A stretch of DNA of 64,000 nt. Origin: Saprospiraceae bacterium. GTDB lineage: Bacteria; Bacteroidota; Bacteroidia; Chitinophagales; Saprospiraceae. The notes beneath the pieces are model-generated. The model ran no database searches, had not been told where the DNA came from, and was given only the letters and a program-made list of their open reading frames with translations. Shown here piece after piece: positions 53,556 through 62,203 of this stretch. How positions within the stretch are numbered: position 1 is the first letter of the stretch; every line of letters starts with the position of its first letter. The stretch lies in contig JANQLV010000059.1 in assembly GCA_028280415.1 (NCBI GenBank), positions 22,569 through 86,568 of the forward strand, read 5' to 3'. The translations under genes and the position numbers were made by a program.

Positions 53556-54455
53556 ATGTCCAATAACAGGAAACAATTATTCCTTGTCGTACTGGCCTTT
53601 TTTACAATCTATATTGTTTGGGGTTCTACCTTTCTGGCGAATGCCTGGGGGGTGAAATCCGTACCTCCTTTTTTATTCGCGGGTACTCGCTTCTTTACTG
53701 CAGGAATCTTATTGCTGGGGATTGCCCGTTTGTTTGGTCCGCTCCAGATAACCAGGCTACATGTCAAAAATGCCTTTTACGCTGGTCTTTTTCTATTCAC
53801 TATCGGAAATGGTTTAGTGGCCTGGTCGCTACAATTTCTGGATTCCGGTATTACCGCCTTGTTTGTCGCTTTCGAACCGCTGATCGTGGCTATGATGCTT
53901 TGGTATTGGAAAAACCAGAGGCCCAAACCGGCAACCTGGCTTGGAATTGCCCTGGGAATTGCGGGAATCGTCTTGCTCTTTGGACAACCGGAGTTTACAT
54001 CAGATAAGCAGTTCATTTATGCTCTGATCGCTATTATGATCGCTATTTTCTCCTGGGGATATATTTCAATCTGGATACCCGATGCTGAATTGCCGCCTTC
54101 AATTATGCAAAGTGCTGCTTTGCAAATGATTATGGGAGGGGGGAGTTTACTGATTGTTAGCTCGCTTAAAGGCGAGTTTATTGATTTGCGCATTGATAAT
54201 GTATCAACAACCGCATTTTGGTCTTTTGCCTACCTGGTCGTATTTGGTTCTATACTGGCCTTTTCTTCATTTAATTTTTTACTAAAAACCGTTTCACCTA
54301 CCAAAGTTGTCACCTCTGCCTATGTAAATCCCCTGGTCGCGGTCATCATCGGTTGGTGGTTGAATAATGAAGTGCTTTCCACTCAATCGATTGTCGCAGC
54401 CGGTACACTGCTCACGGGAGTGATTTTCATCACCCGGGCCAAATCCAGATTATGA
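53556..54455 (+). CDS. EamA/DMT-family transporter
   Basis: A 299-residue inner-membrane carrier with ten predicted helices in two EamA repeats. Repeat 1: FFTIYIVWGSTFLANAWGVKSVPPFLFAGTRFFTAG and IGNGLVAWSLQFLDSGITALFVAFEPL. Repeat 2: IFSWGYISIWIPDAEL and YVNPLVAVIIGWWLNNE. Members export amino acids and small metabolites; the substrate cannot be told here. It follows the DinB-like gene closely. Confidence 0.9.
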   Translation: MSNNRKQLFLVVLAFFTIYIVWGSTFLANAWGVKSVPPFLFAGTRFFTAGILLLGIARLFGPLQITRLHVKNAFYAGLFLFTIGNGLVAWSLQFLDSGITALFVAFEPLIVAMMLWYWKNQRPKPATWLGIALGIAGIVLLFGQPEFTSDKQFIYALIAIMIAIFSWGYISIWIPDAELPPSIMQSAALQMIMGGGSLLIVSSLKGEFIDLRIDNVSTTAFWSFAYLVVFGSILAFSSFNFLLKTVSPTKVVTSAYVNPLVAVIIGWWLNNEVLSTQSIVAAGTLLTGVIFITRAKSRL

Positions 54456-54563
54456 TTTGTGAATTCTTGTAGAAAATCACTCGCTTGTTAAAAATTGATT
54501 ATCTTCGGGAGCTAGGCTATGTGATTTTAGATTTTGTCTCTAAACCATTTATTTTTTCTAAAC

Positions 54564-54836
54564 ATGATGATGAATATGTTTAATAACCTCCTTTCTTTCC
54601 TTCTGGGTTTAATAAGTCCCTTTACAACTATATTAATCGGTTATTTATTGACGAGGATCGAAGACATTCTTTTTACCTTAAATGTTTTACCAGATGGTGA
54701 AGTCCCTTCTCGGAGGAAAGCGAAAATAATTCGTTTGATTAAATTGATAGGTATATTCATGATGATAGGTGCGGGAATTCGATTGCTAAGAACATTGTTT
54801 AGCCAGTTGATGTATTTTGCTCAGTTAATAATGTAA
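54564..54836 (+). CDS. Small membrane protein of unknown function
   Basis: About 90 residues from ATG 54564 (MMNMFNNLLSFLLGLI region; a TTG at 54534 would add ten residues). It has two hydrophobic helices (LLSFLLGLISPFTTILIGYLL and LIGIFMMIGAGIRLL) separated by an acidic-to-basic loop with PDGEVPSRRKAKIIR. No family recognised. It ends 6 bp before the amidase gene, suggesting that the two are co-transcribed. Confidence 0.5.
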   Translation: MMMNMFNNLLSFLLGLISPFTTILIGYLLTRIEDILFTLNVLPDGEVPSRRKAKIIRLIKLIGIFMMIGAGIRLLRTLFSQLMYFAQLIM

Positions 54837-54842
54837 TTCCTC

Positions 54843-56441
54843 GTGAAAAAGATAAACATCATTTTAAGCGTATTATTTTCTATTATCTTTTGCTTTTGCA
54901 AACCTGTATCAGTTGAAGAAACCAACGAGGAACATGCAGCATTGCCTTTCGAGTTTGCAGAAACCACTATTGATGATCTACAAGCCAGATTTACGGCTGG
55001 AACCTTAAGTGTTGAATCACTTGCGCAAGCCTATATTGACCGGATTAATGCCATTGATAAAAGAGGACCGACACTTAATGCTGTAATTCAGATCAATCCG
55101 GATGCAATCGAAATTGCCCGACAACTGGATGCTGAATTAAAAGCAGGGAACAAGCGTGGTCCCTTACACGGGATTCCGATTTTATTAAAAGATAATATTG
55201 ACACCCACGATAAAATGAGCACAACAGCGGGTTCACGAGCCCTTGCCGGTTCTATTGCTCCGCAGGATAGCTGGGTCGCAAAATCTCTGAGAGAGGCCGG
55301 GGCGCTGATCATTGGAAAAGCCAACCTTAGCGAATGGGCAAACTTCAGGGGGGATTTATCTTCGAGTGGATGGAGTGGAGTAGGGGGCCAGGTAAAAAAT
55401 CCCTATATGCTGGATCGCAATCCTTGTGGCTCCAGCTCTGGTTCTGGAGCAGCCGTTTCTGCTAATTTATGTATGGTGGCTATTGGGACAGAGACAAATG
55501 GTTCGATTGTTTGTCCTTCCAATGCCAATGGGGTGGTAGGTATCAAACCAACTGTAGGGCTGATTAGTCGTTCCGGAATTATTCCCATCTCTTTCACTCA
55601 GGATACTCCGGGGCCAATGGCTCGTACGGTAAAAGATGCAGCGATCTGCCTGGGGGCAATGACGGGAATAGATAGTACTGATACCAAAACACTGGGCATT
55701 CCGGAAGCTCCTGTTTCCGATTATACGCCCTACCTGGATGCAAATGCTTTAAAGGGGAAAAGGCTGGGATGGTATAAAGCTGCTGCCGGGAGACATTATA
55801 AAGTAGATGCTTTGATGGAAAAAGCGATAGAAGATTTGAAAAAAGCAGGAGCTGAAATTATCGAGATAGAGCAAATTGCCGAAACTCCGGTGAACAGGTA
55901 TTCATTTCAGGTTTTACTTTATGAATTTAAAGATGGTCTGAATAAATATTTTGCCACACTGGGACCGGAAGCAAAAGTGAAAAGCCTGGAGGATTTAATT
56001 GCCTTCAATGAAAAGGATTCTGTAGAGTTAAAATACTTTGATCAGAACCTGCTGATTATGGCACAGGAAAAAGCTGGACTGGATAGTGAAGAATATCTGA
56101 ATGCCTTAAGTACTATGAAAGAAGTAATGCAGGAATCGGGAATTGATAAAATCATGGCAGAACAAAATCTGGATGCCTTTATTGCTCCAACGGGTGGCCC
56201 GGCCTGGAAGACTGATTTGACTAATGGGGATCATTTTTCTTTGGGGAGTTCTTCTCCGGCAGCTATTGCGGGTTATCCGAATATTAGTGTACCCATGGGT
56301 TTTATTGAGGGTTTACCGGTAGGGATTTCTTTTTTTGGAAAAGCCTGGTCCGAATCCCAGTTGCTAGGTATTGCTTATGCCTACGAGCAGGCTACCCGAC
56401 ATCGCAAAGCACCTGCTTTTAAAACAAGCCAAAATTATTAA
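54843..56441 (+). CDS. Amidase-signature lipoprotein
   Basis: A 532-residue amidase starting at GTG 54843, with a signal sequence ending in FCFCKP (probable lipidated Cys17 or Cys19). The Ser-cisSer-Lys triad is complete: Lys116 (ILLKDNIDT), cis-Ser about 197-199 (GSSSGSGAAV) and nucleophile Ser221 (TETNGSIVCPS). Such enzymes hydrolyse carboxamides. The start MKKINIILSVLF and FEFAETTIDDLQARF are typical of secreted Bacteroidota/Proteobacteria amidases. The substrate is unknown. It lies 6 bp after a small membrane protein gene. Confidence 0.92.
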   Translation: MKKINIILSVLFSIIFCFCKPVSVEETNEEHAALPFEFAETTIDDLQARFTAGTLSVESLAQAYIDRINAIDKRGPTLNAVIQINPDAIEIARQLDAELKAGNKRGPLHGIPILLKDNIDTHDKMSTTAGSRALAGSIAPQDSWVAKSLREAGALIIGKANLSEWANFRGDLSSSGWSGVGGQVKNPYMLDRNPCGSSSGSGAAVSANLCMVAIGTETNGSIVCPSNANGVVGIKPTVGLISRSGIIPISFTQDTPGPMARTVKDAAICLGAMTGIDSTDTKTLGIPEAPVSDYTPYLDANALKGKRLGWYKAAAGRHYKVDALMEKAIEDLKKAGAEIIEIEQIAETPVNRYSFQVLLYEFKDGLNKYFATLGPEAKVKSLEDLIAFNEKDSVELKYFDQNLLIMAQEKAGLDSEEYLNALSTMKEVMQESGIDKIMAEQNLDAFIAPTGGPAWKTDLTNGDHFSLGSSSPAAIAGYPNISVPMGFIEGLPVGISFFGKAWSESQLLGIAYAYEQATRHRKAPAFKTSQNY

Positions 56442-56553
56442 TATCGTGTATTCATGTTCAATAGTATCATTGTTTAGACTGTATTTGTAAATGGGGCTAT
56501 AATTCCCATATCTGCTTTTTAATCGTATTGTTTTCATTTTTTAAAAAGTAAAA

Positions 56554-56916
56554 ATGGATATTCTACTTAAAATCATTATCGGATTAGTCGCACTTCTGCA
56601 TTTGTATTTTTTGTGGCTAGAAATGTTCGCCTGGACCACTCTTGGCCCAAAAATATTTCGTGCATTTGATAAATCTTTGTTTCGACCAACCAAAGCTATG
56701 GCCGCTAACCAGGGCTTGTATAATGGTTTTTTAGCAGCTGGGTTGATCTGGACATTTTTTATAAAAGATGAAATCTGGTCTCAAAATATTGCGGTATTCT
56801 TCCTGCTTTGTGTATTGATAGCTGGGTTATATGGGGCTTTTTCCGTCTCTAAAAGGATTTTTTATGTACAGGGCCTTCCAGCTTTGATAGGCCTTCTTCT
56901 GATTTTTTTAAAATAA
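56554..56916 (+). CDS. DUF1304 membrane protein
   Basis: A 120-residue, four-helix membrane protein matching DUF1304: VALLHLYFLWLEMFAWTT, ANQGLYNGFLAAGLIW, VLIAGLYGAFSVSKRIFYVQGLPALIGLLL. The LEM..W and NQG.YN.FLA motifs are characteristic. Function unknown; often a small stand-alone gene, as here. Confidence 0.87.
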   Translation: MDILLKIIIGLVALLHLYFLWLEMFAWTTLGPKIFRAFDKSLFRPTKAMAANQGLYNGFLAAGLIWTFFIKDEIWSQNIAVFFLLCVLIAGLYGAFSVSKRIFYVQGLPALIGLLLIFLK

Positions 56917-57042
56917 ACATTAATCCCGATAGGGGAAACCAGCCTGATTTTCATCAATTAAGTAATCCATTTATACTGATGGAGGATTTTTATAATTGGA
57001 AGTGATTTGAAATAGTTTAATTCACTTCTCAAATCAATAATT

Positions 57043-57765
57043 ATGGATCATAAAATACTATTACCTTTTTTAATAAGCTTTTTAAGCTGTACACTCACCT
57101 TTGCTCAGGATAAGATACGTCCGAGCGGCGATGTCATTTCTAAAGAATATGACTATTCGAATTTTAAAGGGATCAGACTTTCCAATGACTTCAAAGCTTA
57201 TGTTACTTTTACGAAAGGAAAAGAAAAAGTATCTATCAAAGTAGATGATAATCTTTTTAAATACATCATTATAGAAATGGATGGCGATATTCTGGATATT
57301 CGTTTGAAGAATAATCTAAATATCAGAGGTGAAGAAACGCTAAAAGCTTTTATCTCCGCCAGGGAACTGAAAAGCCTCGAAGCGGATGATGATTCCGAAA
57401 TCTATCTTGAGAATAAGTTAAGAGCTGAAATCGCCGAGGTTATTTTATCCGATGATAGCATTCTGAAAGGGGAAATAGAAGTAGCGGAACTGGATGTCAG
57501 ATTAAGCTCCGATTCTGTCATGAAGGTTTCAGGAAAGAGTAACAAAGTACGTGCAGAACTCAAGGGAGATAGTGTTTTGGAAGATTTTGATTTTAATATA
57601 AAAAAACTAAAAGTCTCTCTTAAAGGAGATAGTGTAGCTCGATTGACGGTACGTGAATCTATTGATGTAAAAGCTTCAGGAGATAGTGTTTTCAATTACA
57701 AAGGAGATGCGGATATTGTCAGTATGACTGTAGTTGGTGATTCAGAAATCAGAAAGAGAGATTAA
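57043..57765 (+). CDS. DUF2807 (head-GIN) secreted beta-helix protein
   Basis: A 240-residue exported protein (signal peptide ending LTFAQ) made of short beta-helix rungs. It starts with YSNFKGIRLSNDFKAYVTFTKGKEKVSIKVDDNL, the DUF2807 opening, and then has repeated rungs with a small DSx turn: DDSEIYLEN, SDDSILKGE, SSDSVMKVSG, KGDSVLEDF, KGDSVARLTV, SGDSVFNYKG, VGDSEIRKRD. The Asp-Ser stacks run along one edge. It is predicted to be periplasmic or surface. A strong terminator follows. Confidence 0.85.
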   Translation: MDHKILLPFLISFLSCTLTFAQDKIRPSGDVISKEYDYSNFKGIRLSNDFKAYVTFTKGKEKVSIKVDDNLFKYIIIEMDGDILDIRLKNNLNIRGEETLKAFISARELKSLEADDDSEIYLENKLRAEIAEVILSDDSILKGEIEVAELDVRLSSDSVMKVSGKSNKVRAELKGDSVLEDFDFNIKKLKVSLKGDSVARLTVRESIDVKASGDSVFNYKGDADIVSMTVVGDSEIRKRD

Positions 57766-57804
57766 CCAGGATTTTACGGATCATTAGAAATTCGTTAATT
57801 TTAT

Positions 57805-57840
57805 GGCAATAAGTTCCTTGATCAACTTATTGCCTTTTTT
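57805..57840 (+). terminator. Rho-independent terminator after the DUF2807 gene
   Basis: GGCAATAAGTT at 57805-57815 pairs perfectly with AACTTATTGCC at 57824-57834 (11 bp, 8-nt loop), followed by six T. Confidence 0.92.
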
Positions 57841-57858
57841 ATACTTCAAAAAAATCTG

Positions 57859-58242
57859 ATGAGTTCCACTAAAAAAATCATTATTGGTATCCTGACGGTA
57901 ATGCCAATCTTCTGCATCCTTTTTTATGCCTACCTGGTTTTTTCACTTGCTATAAATGCGAATGAAATGACTGATAGCGGAGAATTAACAAGTCCTGATG
58001 AATTCCTCCGTTCCCTTGCTCCGGCAGTGGCAGCTTTGATCCTTGGAATCCTGCTCACCTTCGGGACCTTGATTTATTATATTATTGATATAGTCAAAAA
58101 TCCGAAGTTTCAGGATGGTGGTAATAATAAACTAATCTGGATATTGGTAGTAGTGCTTTTGGGGACTATAGGGATGATTGTTTATTTCTTTTCTGAAATT
58201 ATGCCTCGAAAAGAACTGCCGCCCTTACCTCCAAACCCTTAA
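57859..58242 (+). CDS. Small PLDc_N-like membrane protein
   Basis: A 127-residue membrane protein with three helices: FCILFYAYLVFSLAI, APAVAALILGILLTFGTLIYYIIDIV and LIWILVVVLLGTIGMIVYFFSEI. The last, with KLIWILVV..LG.IG...YF, matches the PLDc_N motif common in small Bacteroidota membrane proteins. It ends in a Pro-rich cytoplasmic tail (PPLPPNP). Function unknown. It begins 18 bp after the preceding terminator, so it probably has its own start. Confidence 0.6.
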   Translation: MSSTKKIIIGILTVMPIFCILFYAYLVFSLAINANEMTDSGELTSPDEFLRSLAPAVAALILGILLTFGTLIYYIIDIVKNPKFQDGGNNKLIWILVVVLLGTIGMIVYFFSEIMPRKELPPLPPNP

Positions 58243-58570
58243 AACCAAGATCGAACTTGCCTTAAAGAAAGCAAGTAATCATTGGGGTTTACCTCTCTGA
58301 GATATTGTTCTTCCAGTCTGATCTTAACCTCCAGACTGAGGTAACTCATTGTCAGAAAGCAAAGACTCAAGGCTATTATAACAGGTTCATTGCTTTCCTT
58401 TTATTGCTTCTAATATTGCATTCTTTCCGCTGTAGCTTCGGAAATTTCGATAAATTGTTCTAAACTTTAGCTTAAGACTAGTTTGATGGATTCTGTAAAC
58501 GAATACGACAATTTCATCGAAGATTCTTCCATATAAGCCAGTATAGGCTTACTTTTGTGAAAAAAAATTG
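58243..58570. other. Intergenic region upstream of the thioesterase gene
   Basis: A 328-bp AT-rich region with the -7 box at 58550-58557. No gene, repeat or RNA recognised. Confidence 0.4.
58550..58557 (+). promoter_or_regulatory. Putative -7 promoter box of the thioesterase gene
   Basis: TACTTTTG matches TANNTTTG exactly and ends 13 nt before the ATG at 58571. No TTTG at the -33 position. Confidence 0.45.
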
Positions 58571-59089
58571 ATGAAAAAAAAGAAAGTAAGCGAATCGCGT
58601 ACAGTAATGACTGAAATGGCTATGCCTAATGATACGAATCCCCTGGGGAATCTGATGGGAGGGAATCTAATGCGCTGGATGGATATTGCAGCAGGTATTT
58701 GTGCCGGAAAACATTGTGAAGCATATGTTGTGACGGCTTCTGTAGATCATGTATCTTTTCAAAATCCAATTCGTGTAGGAGATGTGATTACCCTGGAAGC
58801 TACGGTTACCCGCGCTTTTAACACTTCTGTGGAAATCTATGTTGAAGTATTTACGGCAGATATCAAAGGAGGCTCCAACCGTAGAAGCAATCATGCCTAT
58901 TTTACTTTCGTAGCAATTGATGATGAAAAGAAAAAACCGATCAAAGTACCTCAATTATTGCCTTTGACCAGAGAGGAACAAACTTTGTATGAAGGGGCGG
59001 CCAGACGTCGGGAACTGAGACTGGTTCTTAGTGGCCGGATGAAACCGGAACAAGCTTCTGAAATAAAATCATTTTTTGCTCAGCATTGA
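58571..59089 (+). CDS. Acyl-CoA thioesterase (hotdog fold, YciA/BFIT-like)
   Basis: A 172-residue hotdog-fold thioesterase from ATG 58571. The family pattern is clear: MTEMAMPNDTNPLGNLMGGNLMRWMDIAAGICAGKH (catalytic Asp/Asn region), VVTASVDHVSFQNPIRVGDVITLEATVTRAFNTSVEIYVEV, and HAYFTFVAIDDEKK. It hydrolyses acyl-CoA to free CoA. The C-terminal Arg/Glu-rich helix (EEQTLYEGAARRRELRL) is common in this group. The next gene starts 22 bp downstream of its stop, suggesting co-transcription with the M50 peptidase. Confidence 0.9.
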   Translation: MKKKKVSESRTVMTEMAMPNDTNPLGNLMGGNLMRWMDIAAGICAGKHCEAYVVTASVDHVSFQNPIRVGDVITLEATVTRAFNTSVEIYVEVFTADIKGGSNRRSNHAYFTFVAIDDEKKKPIKVPQLLPLTREEQTLYEGAARRRELRLVLSGRMKPEQASEIKSFFAQH

Positions 59090-59111
59090 TTTTCAGGCAA
59101 TTGATTTATCT

Positions 59112-59777
59112 ATGAAAAACAATACACTGCTTCGGATCCTGACCATTCTGATCGTATACCTTTTGATTAAATTTTTTGGTGGCGATATTGGGCGCTTGAT
59201 TCTCAAGCCGATTAATCTTTTCGTAACCTACCTTCATGAATTCGGACATGCCTTTGGGGCCTTGGTTACCGGTGGAAAGGTTGTATCCTTACAAGTGAAC
59301 GGAGATGGGAGCGGGGTGACGACTACCATTGGCGGATCGAAAACGGTTATCCTAATGGGAGGTTATATCGGGAGTGCAATTTTTGGAAATCTCTTGTTTT
59401 ACATTGGCGCTAAAAAACCGCGTATTGCGCAATTTGCAGTGTATACTCTGGCTTCAACGATGGCGATTTCTGCTGTTGTTTGGTTTACCAGTTGGTATAC
59501 GAGTGCTTTTCTTTTAATTTTTGCGATCGCACTTTATTTCCTGGCTACCAAAACCAATCTGGACAGGGATATTCTGATGTTTTTGGGGCTAGCCTCGATT
59601 ATTTTTATTGTACAGGATTTCAATGTTGGTCCCAGTTCCGATTTGAAAGCTTATGCTGAGCATTTGATCATTTTTCCCGCCAAGGTCTGGATGTACATTT
59701 GGCTAATCATCGTGATAGTACTTTGTTTTTTTAACTTTAGAATGATTTTCAGAGGACTGAAATTTAAAACGCCCTGA
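59112..59777 (+). CDS. M50-family site-2-protease-like membrane peptidase
   Basis: About 221 residues from ATG 59112 (MKNNTLLRIL; the upstream TTG overlaps the thioesterase gene). The zinc motif HEFGHA lies in the second hydrophobic segment (LFVTYLHEFGHAFGALVTGGKVVSLQ), as in M50B-type peptidases. TTTIGGSKTVILMGGYIGSAIFGNLLFY follows, where members have a conserved Gly-rich membrane loop. The C-terminal NPDG-like third-ligand motif of classical site-2 proteases is not evident, so activity is uncertain. Six or seven membrane helices. Confidence 0.8.
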   Translation: MKNNTLLRILTILIVYLLIKFFGGDIGRLILKPINLFVTYLHEFGHAFGALVTGGKVVSLQVNGDGSGVTTTIGGSKTVILMGGYIGSAIFGNLLFYIGAKKPRIAQFAVYTLASTMAISAVVWFTSWYTSAFLLIFAIALYFLATKTNLDRDILMFLGLASIIFIVQDFNVGPSSDLKAYAEHLIIFPAKVWMYIWLIIVIVLCFFNFRMIFRGLKFKTP

Positions 59778-59784
59778 CATTAAA

Positions 59785-61200
59785 ATGAATACGGAAGACT
59801 TTAGACAATATGGTCACCAATTGATAGATTGGATGGCCGATTATATGAATGGGCTTGAACAATATCCGGTTAAGGCACAGGTTAAGCCAAAGGAAATTTT
59901 TGATCAAATCCCAGGGGAAGCACCTGAAGATGGAGAATCTATGGAAAAGATTCTCAAAGATTTTAATGAGGTGATTATGCCCGGGATCACGCATTGGCAA
60001 AGCCCTGATTTTTATGCTTATTTTCCGGCTAATACCAGTCCTCCTTCAATTCTGGCAGAGATGCTAATGTCTACACTGGGGGCGCAATGTATGAAATGGG
60101 AAACCTCTCCGGCTGCGGCAGAATTGGAAGAACGCGTGATGAATTGGCTAATAAATGCCATGGGGCTACCCAAGCATTGGGAAGGAGTCATTCAGGATAC
60201 GGCTTCAACGGCGACGTTGGCAGCAATCGTTTGTGCCAGAGAACGGGCTTCGAAATATGCGGTTAATAAAAATGGCCTTTACGGACTTAAGACCTATCGG
60301 ATTTATTGCTCTGAGGAAACTCATTCTTCTATTGAAAAAGGTGTAAAGATTGCCGGACTCGGAAAGGAGAATCTGGTAAAAATTCAGGTAGATGAGCAAC
60401 TGGGCTTGCGAGCTGATTTATTAGCTGAAGCGATCGCAAAGGATATCACTAAAGGTTATATACCACTCTGTGTAGTGGTGGCAGCCGGTACCACCGGTAC
60501 AACGGCCCTTGATCCTTTGGCGGAAATTGCACAGATTTGTCAAAAACACAGTATCTGGCTTCATATAGATGCTGCCTATGCTGGAACGGCTCTGTTACTG
60601 CCAGAGTTTCGCTGGATGATAGAAGGTATCGAATTGGCAGATAGCTTTGTCTTTAATCCACATAAATGGATGTTTACCAATTTTGATTGTACAGCCTATT
60701 TTGTAAAAGACAGAAGCGTTTTACTCAATACTTTTGCGATCCTCCCGGAATATCTTAAAACCCAAACAGATGGGCAGGTCAATAATTATTGTGATTGGGG
60801 TATTCCATTGGGAAGACGTTTTAGAGCGCTTAAGCTTTGGTTTGTGATTCGGTATTATGGTTTAAAAGGTTTGCGCAAGAAGCTGCGTAAACATATCGAA
60901 TTAGCGGAATGGCTGGAAAATGAAATTGAACAGTCCACTAATTTCGAATTGTTAAGCGAAAGAAACCTGAATCTGGTTTGCTTTCGGTATCATCCCGAAT
61001 CAGTAGAAAGGGAAGAAAGGCTTAACCAGCTAAATGAAGACTTACTTCATCGCCTCAATGCCACCGGAAAAATCTATCTAAGCCATACGAAGATCAGAGG
61101 AAAGTATACTTTAAGAATGGTTATTGGACAAACGAATGTAGAAAAACGCCATGTTGAAGCAGCCTGGAATTTGATAAATACTTTAATAGAGCAGCAATAA
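59785..61200 (+). CDS. PLP-dependent aromatic-amino-acid-type decarboxylase
   Basis: A 471-residue group II PLP decarboxylase. It shows the typical order of AADC/tyrosine decarboxylase proteins: MNTEDFRQYGHQLIDWMADYM, PGITHWQSPDFYAYFPANTSPPSILAEML, QDTASTATLAAIVCARERA, AAGTTGTTALDPLAEI, WLHIDAAYAGTALLLPEF (Asp binding the PLP pyridine) and FNPHKWMFTNFDCTAYF with the Schiff-base Lys. LRMVIGQTNVEKRHVE is the usual C-terminal segment. It converts an aromatic L-amino acid (or related substrate) to its amine. It follows the M50 peptidase gene by 7 bp on the same strand. Specificity cannot be read. Confidence 0.92.
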   Translation: MNTEDFRQYGHQLIDWMADYMNGLEQYPVKAQVKPKEIFDQIPGEAPEDGESMEKILKDFNEVIMPGITHWQSPDFYAYFPANTSPPSILAEMLMSTLGAQCMKWETSPAAAELEERVMNWLINAMGLPKHWEGVIQDTASTATLAAIVCARERASKYAVNKNGLYGLKTYRIYCSEETHSSIEKGVKIAGLGKENLVKIQVDEQLGLRADLLAEAIAKDITKGYIPLCVVVAAGTTGTTALDPLAEIAQICQKHSIWLHIDAAYAGTALLLPEFRWMIEGIELADSFVFNPHKWMFTNFDCTAYFVKDRSVLLNTFAILPEYLKTQTDGQVNNYCDWGIPLGRRFRALKLWFVIRYYGLKGLRKKLRKHIELAEWLENEIEQSTNFELLSERNLNLVCFRYHPESVEREERLNQLNEDLLHRLNATGKIYLSHTKIRGKYTLRMVIGQTNVEKRHVEAAWNLINTLIEQQ

Positions 61201-61208
61201 AACCTGTT

Positions 61209-62060
61209 TTAGCGTGATTTGAACATCAGGTTTAGCAACATTCCTAAAACAATCAGGAGAGCTCCCGCAATAGCAATCCATCCATATTCCTCCCCAAACC
61301 AGACCCAGCCGATGATAAAGGCAAAGATGGCTTCGATGTATTTAAGCGGTGCTATTTTATTCGTTGCAGCGGATTGTAGCGCCATCGTCATAAAGTATTG
61401 TCCGATAAAACCAAAAACACCCATGCTAAGCAATATCCACCATTCGATTCCTTTCGGAGTTATCCAGTCGAAAATGCTTAAAGCCCCTCCTGCAAGCATT
61501 GATATGGTCATAAAATAAAGCACAATTACGAGAGGATGATCACGGCTGCCAATTTTTCTGATCAATACAAAAACACAACCGGTAGCGATCGCTGCACCGA
61601 GTGCAAAAAGCAGGCCCTCCGTGTTGATGCGAATGTCTGTTCCTTTTAATAATAGAACTCCAAAAAATGATAACAGGAAAAAGAACCATTGTATCGGTTT
61701 GATTTTTTCTTTAAGAAACCAAACTGCAAGCAGTGCTGCGAAAATAGGAGAGAGGTATCTGAGGGTAACCGCAGAACCAAAGGGTATCAGTTTGATGGCA
61801 GCAAAAAATCCGAACATGGAAAGCGCGCCAAAAATAGCTCTCAATGTCAAAAGTTTGCGCTGATTCCCCAATAGAGGTATTTTAAATTTTAATAAAAGGA
61901 ATACACAAATCAGAAAAGTACTGACAGATCGAAAGAAGACCAGTTCGTAAGCAGAGAAATGTTGCATATACTTCACTCCTGTATTCATCGCTGTAAAAGC
62001 TACGGCACTGATGACCATGAAGAATATGGACTTTCCGAGCGGGCTTCTGGTCAGATTCAT
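61209..62060 (-). CDS. EamA/DMT-family transporter
   Basis: A 283-residue ten-helix transporter with two EamA repeats. Repeat 1: VAFTAMNTGVKYMQHFSAYELVFFRSVSTFLIC and FFAAIKLIPFGSAVTLRYLSPIFAALLAVWFLKEKI. Repeat 2: ALGAAIATGCVFVLIRKIG and ATNKIAPLKYIEAIFAFIIGWVWFGEEYG. The YLSP..AALLA..FLKE core is diagnostic. It probably exports metabolites. It converges with the PLP decarboxylase gene, with 8 bp between the stops. Confidence 0.9.
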   Translation of the reverse strand: MNLTRSPLGKSIFFMVISAVAFTAMNTGVKYMQHFSAYELVFFRSVSTFLICVFLLLKFKIPLLGNQRKLLTLRAIFGALSMFGFFAAIKLIPFGSAVTLRYLSPIFAALLAVWFLKEKIKPIQWFFFLLSFFGVLLLKGTDIRINTEGLLFALGAAIATGCVFVLIRKIGSRDHPLVIVLYFMTISMLAGGALSIFDWITPKGIEWWILLSMGVFGFIGQYFMTMALQSAATNKIAPLKYIEAIFAFIIGWVWFGEEYGWIAIAGALLIVLGMLLNLMFKSR

Positions 62061-62203
62061 AAAAAAGGGATCGACAACAAATTGAAGTGACAGGCCATCC
62101 TTGTGTTTTTCATATCCGGTTTTTAACAGTAGAGAAAAGATACAACAACTAAAAAACAGCCGAACAATTGACTAAGTTTTAATTATCGCATTATTTCTTA
62201 TAC